Assembly (NCBI GenBank): GCA_963855995.1
Contig: OY979716.1
Span: forward strand, 92,077,369 to 92,141,368
DNA from: Muricea muricata
Lineage: Eukaryota > Cnidaria > Anthozoa > Malacalcyonacea > Plexauridae
DNA length: 64,000 nt
Direction: 5' to 3'
A model generated the notes under the pieces. That model searched no databases, had not been told where the DNA came from, and was given only the letters and a program-made list of their open reading frames with translations. The number at the start of each line of letters is the position of its first letter. The first letter of the stretch is position 1. Position numbers and translations under genes: made by a program. Positions 1 through 12,395 of this stretch are shown here, in pieces.

Positions 1-2325
1 GAAAAACCGTCTAGCCAATCAGTATGCTGATACGATAATTTTTCACTGGTGAAAAAACACGCAGGGCCAATGAATACGCATTTGCTTCCCTATAAAAATT
101 CGCTTCTCCATAAAAATACAATTTCTACTTCATCCGTTTACCTCATGTAGATCTCTACACAATTCATGGTATAAAAACTACAGTTTTCAAAATCTTGTAA
201 TTAATTTTAAAAAATTTGAATCAGCCTTTGTGTTATGGTAAGTCACAGTTAATGGTGGCACAGTCTAAAACTCGGCAAGCATCAAAGCGTTTATAATGAG
301 TTGCGATTTTGCGGATATCATGGCCGTACCATAAGCATAGAATATTTTGATTGTCCTATTAATACGTACTTCAAAGGTACGTGCGATTCTATTGCTTCAT
401 ATACCAAAATGTGTGGTCTTCGCTGTGCACACAGGGCCGAAACTATAGCGTTTAATTATTCATGTCCAATATAGCCGTCTGTTAGCAGCTGTACATGTTA
501 CACATAATTTGAGAAATAATTATGATGTACATACATGTTATCATTACTGGTTATGGTTGTTGCATCTTTCAACTTACTAAATGTTTTTTTTTTTACTTTA
601 ATCAACGCAAATATATGATCAATATTTAATAACAACTAAAACCCGAAACAATTGTTTTCTATGCAAAACGAAATCTATTCTAATCAACGATTAAGATCAA
701 AAGTACCTTCGCACACAATGTCCACAACGATTACCTTTCAGGACGGAGGGTAAGGTAATGGTTGATGTTGAGGAAACTGGAGTGGTTGATGTGCTGGATA
801 ATGTTGGGGTTGAGGTGGATACTGGTTGATTTTGTCTTGACCATAGTTGTAATAGGGAGGTGGGGGGTTGTTGCCAACTGGTGACGCAGGACTGGCGTGA
901 ATACGTGTTTCTCGAAGCGCTATGATTGCTGTGGTTCTCTCAACAGGTCTTTCTTCCACTACCACCCCACGTCGTGATGAACCACGGCGACTACGATACG
1001 ACCAACCACCACCAACGACAACAACGAAAACTACTGCACTAATAACAATCACGGCAATAACCCATCCAGCCAAAGTAGTTCCCTCAGATTTTTCACATTT
1101 TGTCGTGTTCGTATTACAGACCTCGTCAGGACCTCCGCAGTCAGAATCCTTCGAACATATCTCGCCGACACAACTACTGCGACAAACATTGGTGTAGTTA
1201 TCTCGCTTGCAGCAATACTGGGAAGATCCACAGAACGAATTTGAGAAACATTGTGAGCAACCGGTAGTAACACAATTCCCGGAAATACAGCATTCGCCAT
1301 CGCCTTTACAACTAAGGTCTGAAACACAAGATCGTCCAGGTTTCCAACATATGTTATTTTTTGTACAATATTCACCTGGACCACCGCAGTCGAAGCTTGA
1401 ATGACATGTTTCCTGGACACAGCTTCGTAGACAGACATTCTTATCATTCAAGTATTGGCGTTTACAGCAATATGTTGAAAAAACGCAGTTCACGTTTGAA
1501 AGACATTCCCGCGTCCGGCAGCCGGCAGTAACACATTGCCCAGAAATACAACATTCTCCGTCGTGTTTGCAGTCACTACTTTTTAAACAGTTTTCGTTGT
1601 GTGAACATATGTCATTCAATGTACAATATTCATTTACACCTCCACAGTCTGAACTTAACCTGCATGATTCGGCAACGCAATTTCGTCGGCAAACATTGCG
1701 CCCATATTTTCGTTGGCAACAGTATTCGTTCTTACTACAGTCACTATTTAAATAACAATCCGCACATCCAAATGTAGTACATTTACCGTACTTACAGCAC
1801 TCGTTTTCTCCACCGCAATCACCGTCCGTCACACAGACTTTGTCAACACAGGAACTTCTATAACACCCATCCAAGGTTCTGGCACAACACACTTTTCTGT
1901 ACGAGTTTCCACGGCAATCATAATTTGATGTACATTTGCCCTCAGCTGACGGCAGTCCATTCTCGATCATAAATATCACGCTCAATGTGAACACCAAGCT
2001 CAAAGATACGTTTGCCATTATTGTGTTTAAAATCTATTGTATAAAAGGAACTAGAAAGCAGCAATCTTATCTAAGGTTAAAATGTAGCTCATTGACTTAA
2101 ACATCCTGATTACGTTATCGTGAATTCCTAGGTTTTAGGTTTCGTTTTGACACGTGAGAGTCTGCACGGTTTAAAATTTGTTCATTTCTTAGAAACACGG
2201 AATCTTGAAATTCTGAAATCTTGGAATGTTTTTGTTCTGCCTGATACCGACACAAAAGATCTTGTTCCGGTTGGTTGCTACACATTCTTCATATGATTTT
2301 CGTACTTGTACATTTGGACTTTCGT
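1..2325. repeat. Segmental duplication, copy A (continues left of window)
   Basis: Bases 1 to about 2325 match 27877 to about 30177 almost base for base, with small indels such as about 22 bases near 415-440 that are absent from the other copy. The unit holds the Cys-rich gene at 738-2018 plus about 0.7 kb of 3' and 0.3 kb of 5' flank. Similarity stops just after a shared CGTACTTGTAC-type stretch near 2320. The left limit lies outside the window. Bases 1-737 show no gene of their own. Confidence 0.93.
738..2018 (-). CDS. Cys-rich type I membrane protein, paralogue 1
   Basis: A 426-residue single-exon ORF. Residues 1-27 look like a signal peptide (hydrophobic core LVFTLSVIFMI). Residues 29-308 are an ectodomain of alternating Cys modules: one type has C-x5-C-x5-6-CC and later C-x3-C, the other has DCGG followed by E-x-C. 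CC pairs and a recurring GECCISG block stand out. Residues about 317-338 form one transmembrane helix, followed by a basic stop-transfer stretch. The tail of about 85 residues is rich in Pro, Gln and Tyr, with PPPPYY at 385-390 that fits a PPxY WW-domain ligand. The spacing recalls Dickkopf-N or prokineticin-like Cys folds, but I cannot name the family with certainty. NYT and NTT are possible N-glycosylation sites. A receptor or adhesion role at the cell surface is inference. Two close paralogues lie in the window. Confidence 0.85.
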   Translation of the reverse strand: MANVSLSLVFTLSVIFMIENGLPSAEGKCTSNYDCRGNSYRKVCCARTLDGCYRSSCVDKVCVTDGDCGGENECCKYGKCTTFGCADCYLNSDCSKNEYCCQRKYGRNVCRRNCVAESCRLSSDCGGVNEYCTLNDICSHNENCLKSSDCKHDGECCISGQCVTAGCRTRECLSNVNCVFSTYCCKRQYLNDKNVCLRSCVQETCHSSFDCGGPGEYCTKNNICWKPGRSCVSDLSCKGDGECCISGNCVTTGCSQCFSNSFCGSSQYCCKRDNYTNVCRSSCVGEICSKDSDCGGPDEVCNTNTTKCEKSEGTTLAGWVIAVIVISAVVFVVVVGGGWSYRSRRGSSRRGVVVEERPVERTTAIIALRETRIHASPASPVGNNPPPPYYNYGQDKINQYPPQPQHYPAHQPLQFPQHQPLPYPPS

Positions 2326-4837
2326 ACTTGTATTAAGTAAGTTAGATCTTTTGTACCGGTGCTAATTTGAAGAAAAAACGATTTGAGATTCCAGGGATAC
2401 ATGAGTTCAAGATTTTCCGAATCCACGTTTTACATCTCACCTTCGATTGTGGCAATGTTTGCTTTATTATGCTGTGTTTAGTTAAATATTTAGAAGTAAA
2501 TTAGCATGCGATTTTGTGAAATACCGTCGAAATATACACGCCATTAAACTTTATGGACGTCGTACGTTGGCTTACAATATGGAAGGATGTATGAACACAT
2601 GCATGAACACGCTTTTGAACGTTACAACATTTACTGTGCACGATATATGTATAACTTGAGTCAATGTGCACGAATGCATGCAAATGAAATTGCACATTAA
2701 ACGTATACCGCTTGTCAAAAATAGTTACGTTAGCCCAAGACATGTGTCTACAACTATTAAATCTGTGGCAGTATAGGAATCATTTGTGGTCACTGATGGA
2801 TTGGGAAGTTCTTGTTATCATGTACTACACCGAGCTTTAGAATTCTAGTTTGGTGGGTTATATATTTCGTTATGTTACGGATCATAACTGTATCTATGCA
2901 CAATTATGTCTTAGGGTTAGGGGGGAGAATTTTTATAGATATATATGCTTGATTAAATCAAAGTAATTCGAAAACATTTGCGAGCTTTTGTTTATATTTC
3001 ATCGAATTATATTTAATCATACGCTGTCGAGCAAGATCTTGAAGTTCCCTTCAGTGTATAGCTAATTTCATTTTTAAATGTATATACCAATTTATTTTCA
3101 AATAAATCCAATTAAGTAGTTGACAATATCACGGAAAATAAAAATGGGTAAGATCAAAACTTGAGCATACAGTAGGTTTCGGGTGCTACAAATTTTTAAA
3201 TCCCATGCATATTTTTGTAAGTAAAACATTTTGAAAAATGAATGTGTGTTGAAATCAGCCTTCTCTTATACTCGGAGTAGGCCTTGTAAATTCTGATCAA
3301 ACATACATTTCCAAAGTTGAAGAATTAGCTAGACGTTCAAGTTATATATACTTATTTATATATCACAAAACAAACCTGATCACTATTTAAATCTATAATG
3401 TCGCATGACACCATTATTGCTGAGGCACTATAGAGACGATATAAGTATAATAATGGAAATGTTGTTCGCTGATTGCAAAAATGATCTGGCAAATTATATT
3501 TTGATTTTCAAGATAAAACTTATACAGCACGTTAATAACAGCAGGATATATAGATGCGTGTGTACATCGCAATAGTGCCTACCTGGTCGTAATTGAACCA
3601 CAATTAGTGGAACAGCAGAGCATGGCGCATATTAATGTAAATCGGTGATACTATGGTCTTGATGGTCTGATTCGAAGATACATGCAGGGTTTTAGCACTT
3701 ATGGTTTGGGGGGTCGCTTCTATTCTCCCCTATAACTCGAACCAGATGTGATGGAGCTATGAGACAGCCGGTGACGGCGCCAATTCGATGTCGTTGTCAA
3801 CAGGCAACCGCATTTGGTTGGTTGTCGAAGCCATTCGTATGCCATCTTTTTATGAACATACAGTAATTGGTCCTTTTCGCTATATGGTCATGCTCTCTTT
3901 TTGACCATTCCATTCTTTTTGACCATCCATTAGAAGGTAGAAGATTCCTGACATCATTTGAAACCTGCTAATTTAAATTGATTACGCTAGCATGCAATAT
4001 TTCATATGTTCTCAATATCCCTAATATATAAATGGTATGGCGTACTATGTTTTGTTCAGTTTTTTTTCGTAAGAAAAACGATAGTTCCAGTGTTCAGAAA
4101 AATTATAGCATTTTTAACTCAATTTTTTCTTGAAATTTTTATGGCGATATTTTTTGGGGGGTTTTTCGTAAGAAAAACGATGGTTCCCAAAGTTAAAAAA
4201 AATTACAGCATTTTGAGCACGGTTTTTTCTGATTTTTTTTCGGTGACTTTTAAGAACCGTTTTTTTCTCCTTGTTTCAAAAATTTTGCCCATGTGGTTGA
4301 CCAGAAAATAAAGAGGTTTCTGTATCAGATTGTATGATATAAAGTTCTCAATCTTTGACGAATTTTCCCTAAAAAATCAGCAAAATAGACCAAAAGATAC
4401 TTTGGAAAGAGTTATAATGCGCAAACTATTCCAGGCAAGGGCAGGAATCGCCCCTAAACCCGTTAGTTGATATATTTTTACTTGACCACTAAACTATGTT
4501 GGGTATGACGCTCTGGCAAGGTGATTTAAGTTGCCTAAGCGTTTTAGCCGGCACTTAATTTTTAAATTTGAGCAAAACAAGCACAATTTTTGACAAAGGC
4601 AGGTATTGATTCCAGCTTTAGTTATTGCGGCTGATTAGTACATGTTGTCTTGACCAATAGACTATGGTAGCTATAGCACATCCTTTCACCGTGGTTTAAA
4701 TTGTTTAGCCATTTTTTGTAGCTCATTTGGTAAAAAATGGGTAAATAATTTAAACCAAATGGGACGAATGTAATAGCCAACATAGTCTAGCAGCTCATTA
4801 GGCTTGACCAATTAATGAGCGAGAATTAATGCTCATA
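2326..4837. other. Intergenic, AT-rich; upstream flank of paralogue 1
   Basis: No convincing gene. A short motif, GACGTCGTACGTTGGCT near 2550, is also found upstream of paralogue 3 near 55510-55580. Around 4060-4200 a stretch with TTTTCGTAAGAAAAACGAT occurs twice. The short ORFs here are low-complexity and have no recognisable domain. Confidence 0.6.
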
Positions 4838-4881
4838 AAATACAAAACAACGGTAACTCCGAAAATAAACATTTTAGTAAT

Positions 4882-4925
4882 CTAGCTTTCGACTAAGTTT
4901 CAGTCATCATCAGGAATGATGCTAG
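4882..4925 (-). ncRNA. Hammerhead-ribozyme-like motif, left PLE end
   Basis: On the minus strand: CTGATGA (4907-4913), then GACT paired with AGTC around a 7-base loop (a stem II of 4 bp), then GAAA (4887-4890). CTAGC before and GCTAG after can pair. Penelope-like elements are known to carry minimal hammerhead motifs in their terminal repeats. The catalytic core fits, but stems I and III are not resolved, so self-cleavage is unproven. Confidence 0.55.
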
Positions 4926-5424
4926 GTTACATTTCACAAGTATATATAGAAGATTAATAAGGTAATATGATATATATGTGCATATAGATAAGAGATTATA
5001 TATAATTATATTACAGAGTTAGTTGAATATTATTAAGTCTTTAGATGCCTTAGTTCCATGATTGAGTTCAGGTTTAAAACGTCGAATGGCAAGCGCTTCT
5101 TTAAATAGCAACAAGGACCAGTGATCAGATCTGTCTACAATTTTGGGGCTGTTAAATACAATTTCTGGTAGTATGCATGTTTGAGATAGATTCGTTTGGT
5201 CATCAGGATATAGTTCTAAAATGTATTTGATATGCTGAAAAAGTTCACATGATGTGATGTGTTCAAAGATTTCAGATTTACTGTTCCGTGCGTGTTCTTT
5301 AATTCTGGTGTAAAAGCAACGATCAGTTTTACCGATGTATCTACTTTTACATCCAGGACAGGTAAATTCGTAAACTACAGAGCTGTGATATTTAGTTGGG
5401 GTTTTATCTTTGCATGAAAGGAAT

Positions 5425-5890
5425 TCTGAGTAAAAATAACACAAGCCTGTGATTAAATGAATGCACCCATAGTTACTCGTGATTTTGAGTAAATTATACT
5501 CTTAAAATATTACTCAAAACCACGAGTCAAAAACTACTCAAAATAATGGCTAAACGGAACTCCGAAATTAAGTAATTGTGCTCGAAAAATGAGTAAAAGT
5601 TACTCAAAAGTTGAGTTCAAATTACTCAAACAAAATGCACCCAAATTGACTCCTAACTTTGAGTAAATGTCCAATTTACTTAGATTTCGAGTAAACCTAC
5701 TCACGACCACGACTGAATGTTACTCAGAAGAGCAACACGTACTCAGGCATACAAACATACACAAAAAATCTTAGCAAACTTGTAAGGGGTCGTGGGTAAA
5801 CTATATACACACTAAAAATGGTAGTTAGAATACATCTTTCAAACAAGTTACTTGAGATAAAACTGTAATTAATCAAGTCGAGTATAATAC
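5425..5890. repeat. Replacement segment rich in TACTCAAA/TTTGAGTA
   Basis: Replaces about 640 bases of the left Penelope copy, judged against the right copy. It holds at least ten ACTCA/TGAGT motifs, a hairpin of TACTCGTGATTTTGAGTAA (about 5472-5490) with TTACTCAAAACCACGAGT (about 5508-5525), and two ATGCACCCA boxes. It may be a nonautonomous element or filler from repair. No gene seen. Confidence 0.5.
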
Positions 5891-6440
5891 AATATGTTAG
5901 CAAAAGTAGGACCACTGAGTGGCGAGCCCATCGAAACACCGTCAATTTGTTTGTACAGTTTGCCATTTGAAGAGAAAATGGTTTTCGTACAAGAGTCAAG
6001 TATTAGTTTCTTAAGTGTTCGTTTGTTTAGTGTTGTAGAAATAAGATTATTTTTGTTTATACGTTTCAACATAATGTTGACAGTTTTCTTAAGTGGGATA
6101 TTAGTAAAAAGAGACGTGACGTCAAAAGAAACAAATCTATATTCGTCATTGAAAAGGTTACGTGGAATGTTATTGATGTGAGTAACAGCATCAAAACTAT
6201 CCTTTACAGTAAATTCGTTGGTTGTAATTATAGGATTAAGTAGTCTGGTTAGGTATTTAGCAAGTGGTTGGTAAGCAGTTCCAGTAGTGTCTATTATTGG
6301 TCTGAAGGAAGGTAAGGAGGTCGAAGGTTTTGTGAATCTCGGGTCAAGCCATGTGCTCATGCTGGTTTAGTCGAGACAGGTCTGATGTTATCATATTGAT
6401 CTTTGGTAATTTCATTACGGTTGTAAATTTTGCGTAGATA

Positions 6441-7850
6441 GTTTTGTATTTCTACAACACTAAAGAAACGAACACTTAAGAAACTAATACTTGACTCTTG
6501 TACGAAAATCATTTTCTCTTCAAATGGCAAACTGTACAAACAAATTGACGGTGTTTCGATGGGATCGCCACTTGGTCCTATTTTTGCTAACATAATAATG
6601 ACCGAATTTGAAGATATAATTATTAAACCACTAATAAACTCTGTACGATAAAATTCTGTAAACGGTATGTTGACGATACTCTTATTCTTACTAAGCCTTC
6701 TGACATTCTTTACATTTTCGCTAAATTCAACTCCTTTCACCCAAGTATACAATTCACAATTGACGACTTCAATGACAACGACATCCATTTTCTCGACATC
6801 CAAATTCACTCCTCTGGTACTTCTGTCTACAGAAAACCTATGCATACTGGTTAATATCAACACATCTCTAGTTTTTCACCTTGGTCACGAAAAGTTGCTT
6901 GGATACGAGCTCTTGTCAGCCATGCTTACAAAGTTTGCAGTACTGAAACTCTCCTAAAAGATGAACTCCAGCATATTCAAAACTTCATGTCCTGGAATGG
7001 TTTCCCTCGAAAATTGTCATTGAAACTAATTGAACAATTCAAACCACCCGTATAAACACCTATTGATCACGAAACTCAAGTAGATAACTCACATGTGGGT
7101 ACAAACAACAATGACTCGAAAATTTGGATACCTTTACCCTACCTTGGAAAATATGGAACCCGACTAACCCGCTCATTTATACATAGAATAACCCCTCTAC
7201 TAAAACTCAAATGCAACATCATAATTAACTGGAAAACCACCAACAGTAACTCGTTCCTTTCATGCAATGATAAAACCCCAACTAAATATCACAGCTCTGT
7301 AGTTTACGGATTTACCCGTCCTGGATGTAAAAGTAGATACATCGGTAAAACTGATCGTTGCTTTTACACCAGAATTAAAGAACACGCACGGGACAGTAAA
7401 TCTGAAATCTTTGAACACATCACATCACGTGAAATTTTCCAGCATATCAAATCCATTTTAGAACTATATCCTGATGACCAAACGAATCTATCTCAAACAT
7501 GTATACTACCAGAATTTGTATTTAACAGCTCCAAAATTATAGACCGATCTGATCACTGGTTCTTGTTGCTATTCAAAGAAGCGCGCTTGCCATTCGACGT
7601 TTTAAACCTGAACTCAATCATGGAAGTAAGGCCTCTATAGACTTAATAATATTCAACTAACTCTGTAATATAATTATATATATATAGTCTCTATCTATAT
7701 GCATATATATATCATATTACCTTATTAATCTTCTCTATATATACTTGTGAAATGTAACCTAGCATCATTCCTGATGATGACTGAAACTTAGTCGAAAGCT
7801 AGATTATTAAAATGTTTATTTTCGGAGTTACCGTTGTTTTGTATTTTGTA
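6441..7850 (+). pseudogene. Penelope-like RT C-terminal half plus GIY-YIG, right copy
   Basis: Starts abruptly inside the RT at the same motif the left copy shows on the other strand (FSSNGKLYKQIDGVSMGSPL). It continues through a conserved stretch ending NIIMTEFED, a YVDDTLIL-like catalytic box (about 6660-6690, in another frame) and the thumb and linker, to the GIY-YIG domain at 7095-7640 (VVYGFT, SRYIGKT, RIKEHAR). At least two frame changes or stops lie between 6640 and 7095, so it is not translatable as one protein. The 3' end has a hammerhead-like motif and a short T-rich tail. Confidence 0.83.
7759..7802 (+). ncRNA. Hammerhead-ribozyme-like motif, right PLE end
   Basis: Same arrangement as the left-end motif: CTGATGA (7771-7777), stem GACT/AGTC around a 7-base loop, GAAA (7794-7797), flanked by CTAGC (7759-7763) and GCTAG (7798-7802). 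Two copies in opposite orientation with an intact core suggest the motif belongs to the element rather than arising by chance. Confidence 0.55.
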
Positions 7851-10800
7851 AAAATACTCAGTGGTTAACGTTTACGAAATTTTTAATACTCATACCATAG
7901 AGTTGATAAGCTTGGTAGCTAACATAACACAACATCATAAAATAAGAAGTGGTTAATAAGAACAGTAAGTTAGTCTTTGAACAAATGAAGATATACAAGC
8001 AAACTTGTTTTATTTTAGATATAACGAAATCCGTTTGAACCTTTCATTGCTGAATAGAGTATGTCTTTCATCATGTTCTCATTGTTTGTATGTACTGGTA
8101 ACTTGATGCTTAGAACACCTGTAGACACTATTGGTCTGCATTACTTAACAATTTTCAAGGCAATCATTGCACATGTCCCTGTTAGCCATTTAACAAAATT
8201 TCTAGCTGTAAATTTTAAATAACTGAACAAAAAGGTACATCACATCAGTTACTACACAGTAGAGTAGATTGTCTGCATTGTTATTTTTTATTGCAGAGGT
8301 GAAGCTAACATTTTATAAAATTAAATTGGTAGGGAATATATTTCCTAGCAGATTACGAAAAAGGAAGGCGGAAAATAGCCTTGGCCCCGGGCGGTCACGT
8401 GACACCCAGATATGCAAAATGGGGTCTAGGCCAGCAAGCCATTTCAGCAGTGGTGGGGTCTGGGGGCATGCTCGACCGGGAAATTTCTAAAATTTGAATC
8501 CCGGAAATGGCATTTGAGAACACATTTTGTAAAAAACTTGTCAAAACATTGTTGCAATGGTGCATTTGTTATGGTCACATACTAAGCATAAAAAAACAAC
8601 ATTTCAGAGAAAATATTTACATGATTATTTACATGTGTGATATGCACAAAATATAGCAGTATATATATACATATATATATACTAAAAGAGAATTTAGTAT
8701 CAGTGCAGATATTTAAATCAGTAGTTCTGGTGAGCACAAAATTTTTAAATATATAATGAGATTGTGAACTAAGTCTTCCTATTTTGGTCTATTCTCTAAG
8801 TCTTCCTATTTTGGTCCATTCTCGAGCTCGCGAAGAGGAACATATTCTATAATCATTATGACCTTGTCGTGCGTCGGATATTGATTTTCAGTCCACTTTT
8901 TGATTATTTAATTTTCCCAGGCTCAAGTGTCAACCAACCTGACATTCAGTGCGGCATAAGCTTTGTAGTCAAGATCGTGTCCTTGAATTAAGGAAATAGT
9001 TCACGGCTTCTCAAAATCAAATAGTAACTTGAACACTTTTTGACACGATATGTTAATGTAAAGGTATGTACTAAAAGCACTGACTATGGTTCGAGGAACA
9101 AACTGAACTCCAACAGCAACCATACAACTTAGTTACCAATATTCTTAATTGTCTTCAATAGAACGGATGACGCCAAGAATTATAATTTTAAAATAGCATT
9201 TCTTTGAAACATAAGAAGAGGAAGAATATCTTTATTTATCAATATTCGACATTCATTTTCAATAATGGAACTATATGATAATTCTTTTTCAGATTAACGT
9301 CGAAATTATTGCGAGCCTCTACTCGGGTGATCTTTCCAAATTTCATTAAATTTATTTTCTGCTTGAAAATTTTTTTTATTTATTTTATCGGCAGTACTCT
9401 AAAGACTTAATGTATTCCACACACTATAGGTTTGTGCGATTTCTAGAAATTTAAAAAGAAACACAATCACAGACGTAATATATAGTACATGTTTTAGCAT
9501 ACATGTTAAAATGTGTGTGTTGTTTGTTCAACAGACATTTCGTTAGAAAATAAGCTTAAACGATGCAATGAATAATGCCCAACTCACGGAAATGTCAGCA
9601 TTATCTCCCGTTAACCTTAGATCGACTTTCGGCATAACTAAAAACAGAAAACAAACTTTATGGGCAGGCGAAGTAATAATTTGCCCTAGTGTTCTTTTCA
9701 TATGCTATTCATTTTTAAGCACTATTCTAGACGAAGTCGAGGTGAATATTTACCATAATCACTAAGTCTGAGGTGAATGATTGTTTTAGTATAATTTCTT
9801 TAGTAACTGGTAATTTCTGTATAATTTCTTTAGTAATTTCCACAGTAGTTGGTCTTTAAGGCTGTTGTGGTTACCCAAACATCAGTTTGTTATGTTTGTC
9901 TGTGTTAATTGAGTAACGTTACTGTAAGTGATGGAAAAGGAATTAAAATTAGAAAAATTTACGTGTATAAAATGCATTGTATTGTCGTCTTTTATGAACA
10001 CAGTTTACTTCTGAAAATTCCTAAGTAATTATTAAAAAACTAAAGTTCACTTGTAATTTTTAAATAGTGAAAAAAGTATTTAATAAGGAATTTGCAGATG
10101 ATCTATTACCTTAAGATAGTTTAACATCAAAGTTTGTTTGTATTCTTTGAGTTTATCTTAATGCAATTTTTCTCCATTAGCTAATTTTGGCAAAAGCATA
10201 ATACATCAAAACGACTCTCATTGGCGGCCATTTTGAAAAAATACCAGCTAGTAAATAATGCCTCAGATTTACTAGTCAGTCAACCAATCAAAATGCTTGA
10301 AAATCATTCCAGCTGACTGATGGAAGCAAACTTTCGTAGAAATAAAGCATGTAATTTAAACCAAAATAAAACTCCCCAATATGAACTCTAAGGTTTACAT
10401 ATGATCATTGTCTTAATAGGAATTACGCAGAGCTTACCTGCAATTTTTAATTTTTTTTATAATTTATAAAGATATATTTGACCCAAAAACGTTTTTATGC
10501 TAACAATTCCACTCATACAGTAATTCTTTCATATTTTGAAAAGCCGGTGTCAGTTTTTCCTTCGACATCTTTGTTCATTACTACACCTGCCCTAAGGGCA
10601 TGGCGGAGTTTTAAGGTGGTCATTCCCGTTTCACAAGTGATTAAAAAATGTGTTTCGATACACTTTAACTACAGTATCATACTCTGCTATAAAAAAACAT
10701 TTAAAAAATCTATTTTTGTAACACCATAACTCTATTAATATTGGAGGAAAATGCTGATACTTTGTTTTTTATATGTTTAACTAGTTTTATTATTATTCAT

Positions 10801-12120
10801 TATAGCTAGTTGTTTTTGACATATTTTCTCCACTGATAAGCAATTGAAAATTCAAGATGTCTGGTAAAATTTATATTCAGTCAGAAATGCAAATAATTTC
10901 ACAGGAAACATCTCTTCATGACGTTAAAGATTCTCAGACAATAGATCCATTGGATCTGAGTAATTGGTTCATGATTAAGCGCTAATTAAGCAACTACGGT
11001 CAAATTAGCGGGCGCCATGTTCGATTATACTAAGCGTAATTAGTGACCGTGCAGAACATTCTTTTTCTATCGCTAAACTCTTTCTAGAAATGATATTTTT
11101 GCATAAACATTGATTAAACTGTGCAAAAAGTCTTTAAACGGAAATGACGTTCTGTTTCCTTTTTTCTTACGTTTATTTTTCTTTCTCTTTCTTTCCACAT
11201 TCCCTTTCTGTCCACATTCCCTTTCTGTCCACATTCCTTTTCTGTCCACGTCAGAAGAGAAACTCTAACATTCAAATGTGCTCATGTCGTGCTCGTGGAC
11301 TGTTTCAAGTGCAAATTGAAAAGTGCTTTTGTTCTTCATTTTTCTGGGAAGTTTCAAAAGTATTTACGCAGATTTTTAGATATAGGTTATTTGTTTTGAT
11401 CTTTAGGCTTTGGTTCCAGAAATTTCAAATGAAAACATTTGATTTGGCAAAATGCGAATGTTTGCATGGAGTATAATTAAGAATAATAATTAAATACAGT
11501 ATCAGTGTATGCGACTATACAAGTGAATCATCAATGTTACTAGCCTATAGTTTTATAAATCTCTTTGAAACATCGAAAATACGGATTTATTTAAGTATGG
11601 AATTACACAAAAATGAAATGTACTATGATGTGCATTAAACAATTATTGCGGGAGCAAAATTTTCATGACTGGGGAGCAATGTGGCAGCTACAGTCAAGTG
11701 GTAAATATTGCATGGTTTATTGTTGTAATCTGGCATCTGGAATATACAAAAGATCTGACTGAAATGATTAATGAAATGACAGAATACATATACATATGGC
11801 GATGAAGAGTTAATAACAGTCACTGTATACAACAACAGTGGTATAGCAAACTCGATAACTAGAAACACATATTCGTTACTTTTGAAAGCGAATTGTTTGT
11901 ATGGTCTGTGAACATGAACATTTGTCATTAAATGAATTCTCTAGTTCTATTTGTTGTTGGCTATTAAGTACTGTTTTAGAATATTCACTTATTTTTTAAT
12001 CGAATAACTACACATTTTTATGCAATATTGGTTAGAGCTGTACATTTTCAGCGTAATGTTTATGAAACTTTTCCCTAAATTACTTGAATGTGTTGATGTG
12101 TTGAAGACTCTTTTTACACT
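7851..12120. other. Intergenic, AT-rich, no gene recognised
   Basis: Only short, low-complexity ORFs. Small tandem repeats are visible: a 27-base unit twice at about 8769-8822 (TAAGTCTTCCTATTTTGGTC), a TATAATTTCTTTAGTAA direct repeat near 9790-9835, and a 17-base unit (TCCACATTCCCTTTCTG) three times at about 11194-11245. A GC-richer patch at 8370-8510 stands out but shows no domain. Confidence 0.6.
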
Positions 12121-12139
12121 GGCCTGTGAGCCAGTGTCT

Positions 12140-12395
12140 TAAAATGGCCCGCATTCTGTCTTTTTTTTTTTTGGTAGTCGCGAGTTGGACGTTTCTGGTT
12201 TTGAGCGCGGGCTCATTTTTCAACATGGCGGCCGTCAAGGAGCTATGGAGTTATAGACCTGCAATTTTCTTATGATGTATTCAAATGTCTGCTTTAAAAT
12301 GAGTGGCCCAGTTTCTGTCTTTTTGGTAGCCGCGACTTGGACGTTTCTGATTTTGATAGCAGGCTTATCTCAGCATGGTTGTGACTAGGCTTTAT
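12140..12395 (+). repeat. Diverged tandem duplication of about 155 bp
   Basis: The order TGGCCC, CTGTCTTTTT, GGTAG-CGCGA, TTGGACGTTTCTG, TTTTGA, then CAGCATGG or CAACATGG appears at about 12147-12225 and again at about 12302-12380. A 29-base repeat (GTATTGGACATCTATGGATA type) follows at about 12422-12480. It may belong to the 5' region of the Helentron; no protein function is claimed. Confidence 0.5.

Larger units (their letters stand above)
4838..6440 (-). pseudogene. Penelope-like RT plus GIY-YIG, left copy, broken
   Basis: On the minus strand, 6440 to about 5890 codes for an RT part: a YNRNEITKDQYDNIRP-like thumb-proximal stretch, RPIIDTTGTAYQPLAKYL, FVSFDVTSLFTNIP (RT motif A) and DGVSMGSPLSGP. 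There is a frameshift near 6360. The RT palm with the second catalytic Asp pair and the linker are missing, replaced by unrelated DNA at about 5425-5890. Coding resumes at 5425-5019 with a GIY-YIG endonuclease (VVYEF then SRYIGKT, with CPGC between, and RIKEHAR following). This combination is diagnostic of EN-positive Penelope-like retroelements. The copy cannot encode a working protein. Confidence 0.85.
4838..7850. mobile_element. Two Penelope-like elements arranged head to head
   Basis: The outer ~590 bases on each side (4838-5425 and about 7255-7850) are near-identical inverted copies, each coding for a GIY-YIG domain and ending outward in a hammerhead-like motif. The copies meet near 6440, where the minus-strand RT fragment ends and the plus-strand RT fragment begins. 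Head-to-head, 5'-truncated copies are typical of Penelope-like elements, so one compound insertion is likelier than two independent ones. Both copies are broken. Confidence 0.85.

Noticed and set aside
922..1755. Plus-strand and second minus-strand ORFs over the Cys-rich gene (repeated in the other paralogues)
   Set aside because: They are shadows of the real frame; composition and the absence of a signal peptide or domain argue against them.
4006..4311. 101-codon plus ORF with Phe/Val-rich sequence
   Set aside because: It comes from a T-rich direct repeat (TTTTCGTAAGAAAAACGAT twice), with no domain or protein-like composition.
5724..5999. Minus-strand 91-codon ORF
   Set aside because: It runs from the end of the Penelope RT fragment in the wrong frame into filler DNA.
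6357..6863. 168-codon minus-strand ORF as one Penelope protein
   Set aside because: Only its last ~28 codons are sense RT; the rest is antisense to the right-hand copy across the head-to-head joint.
8269..8490. Short ORF in a GC-richer patch
   Set aside because: No start context, domain or repeat support.
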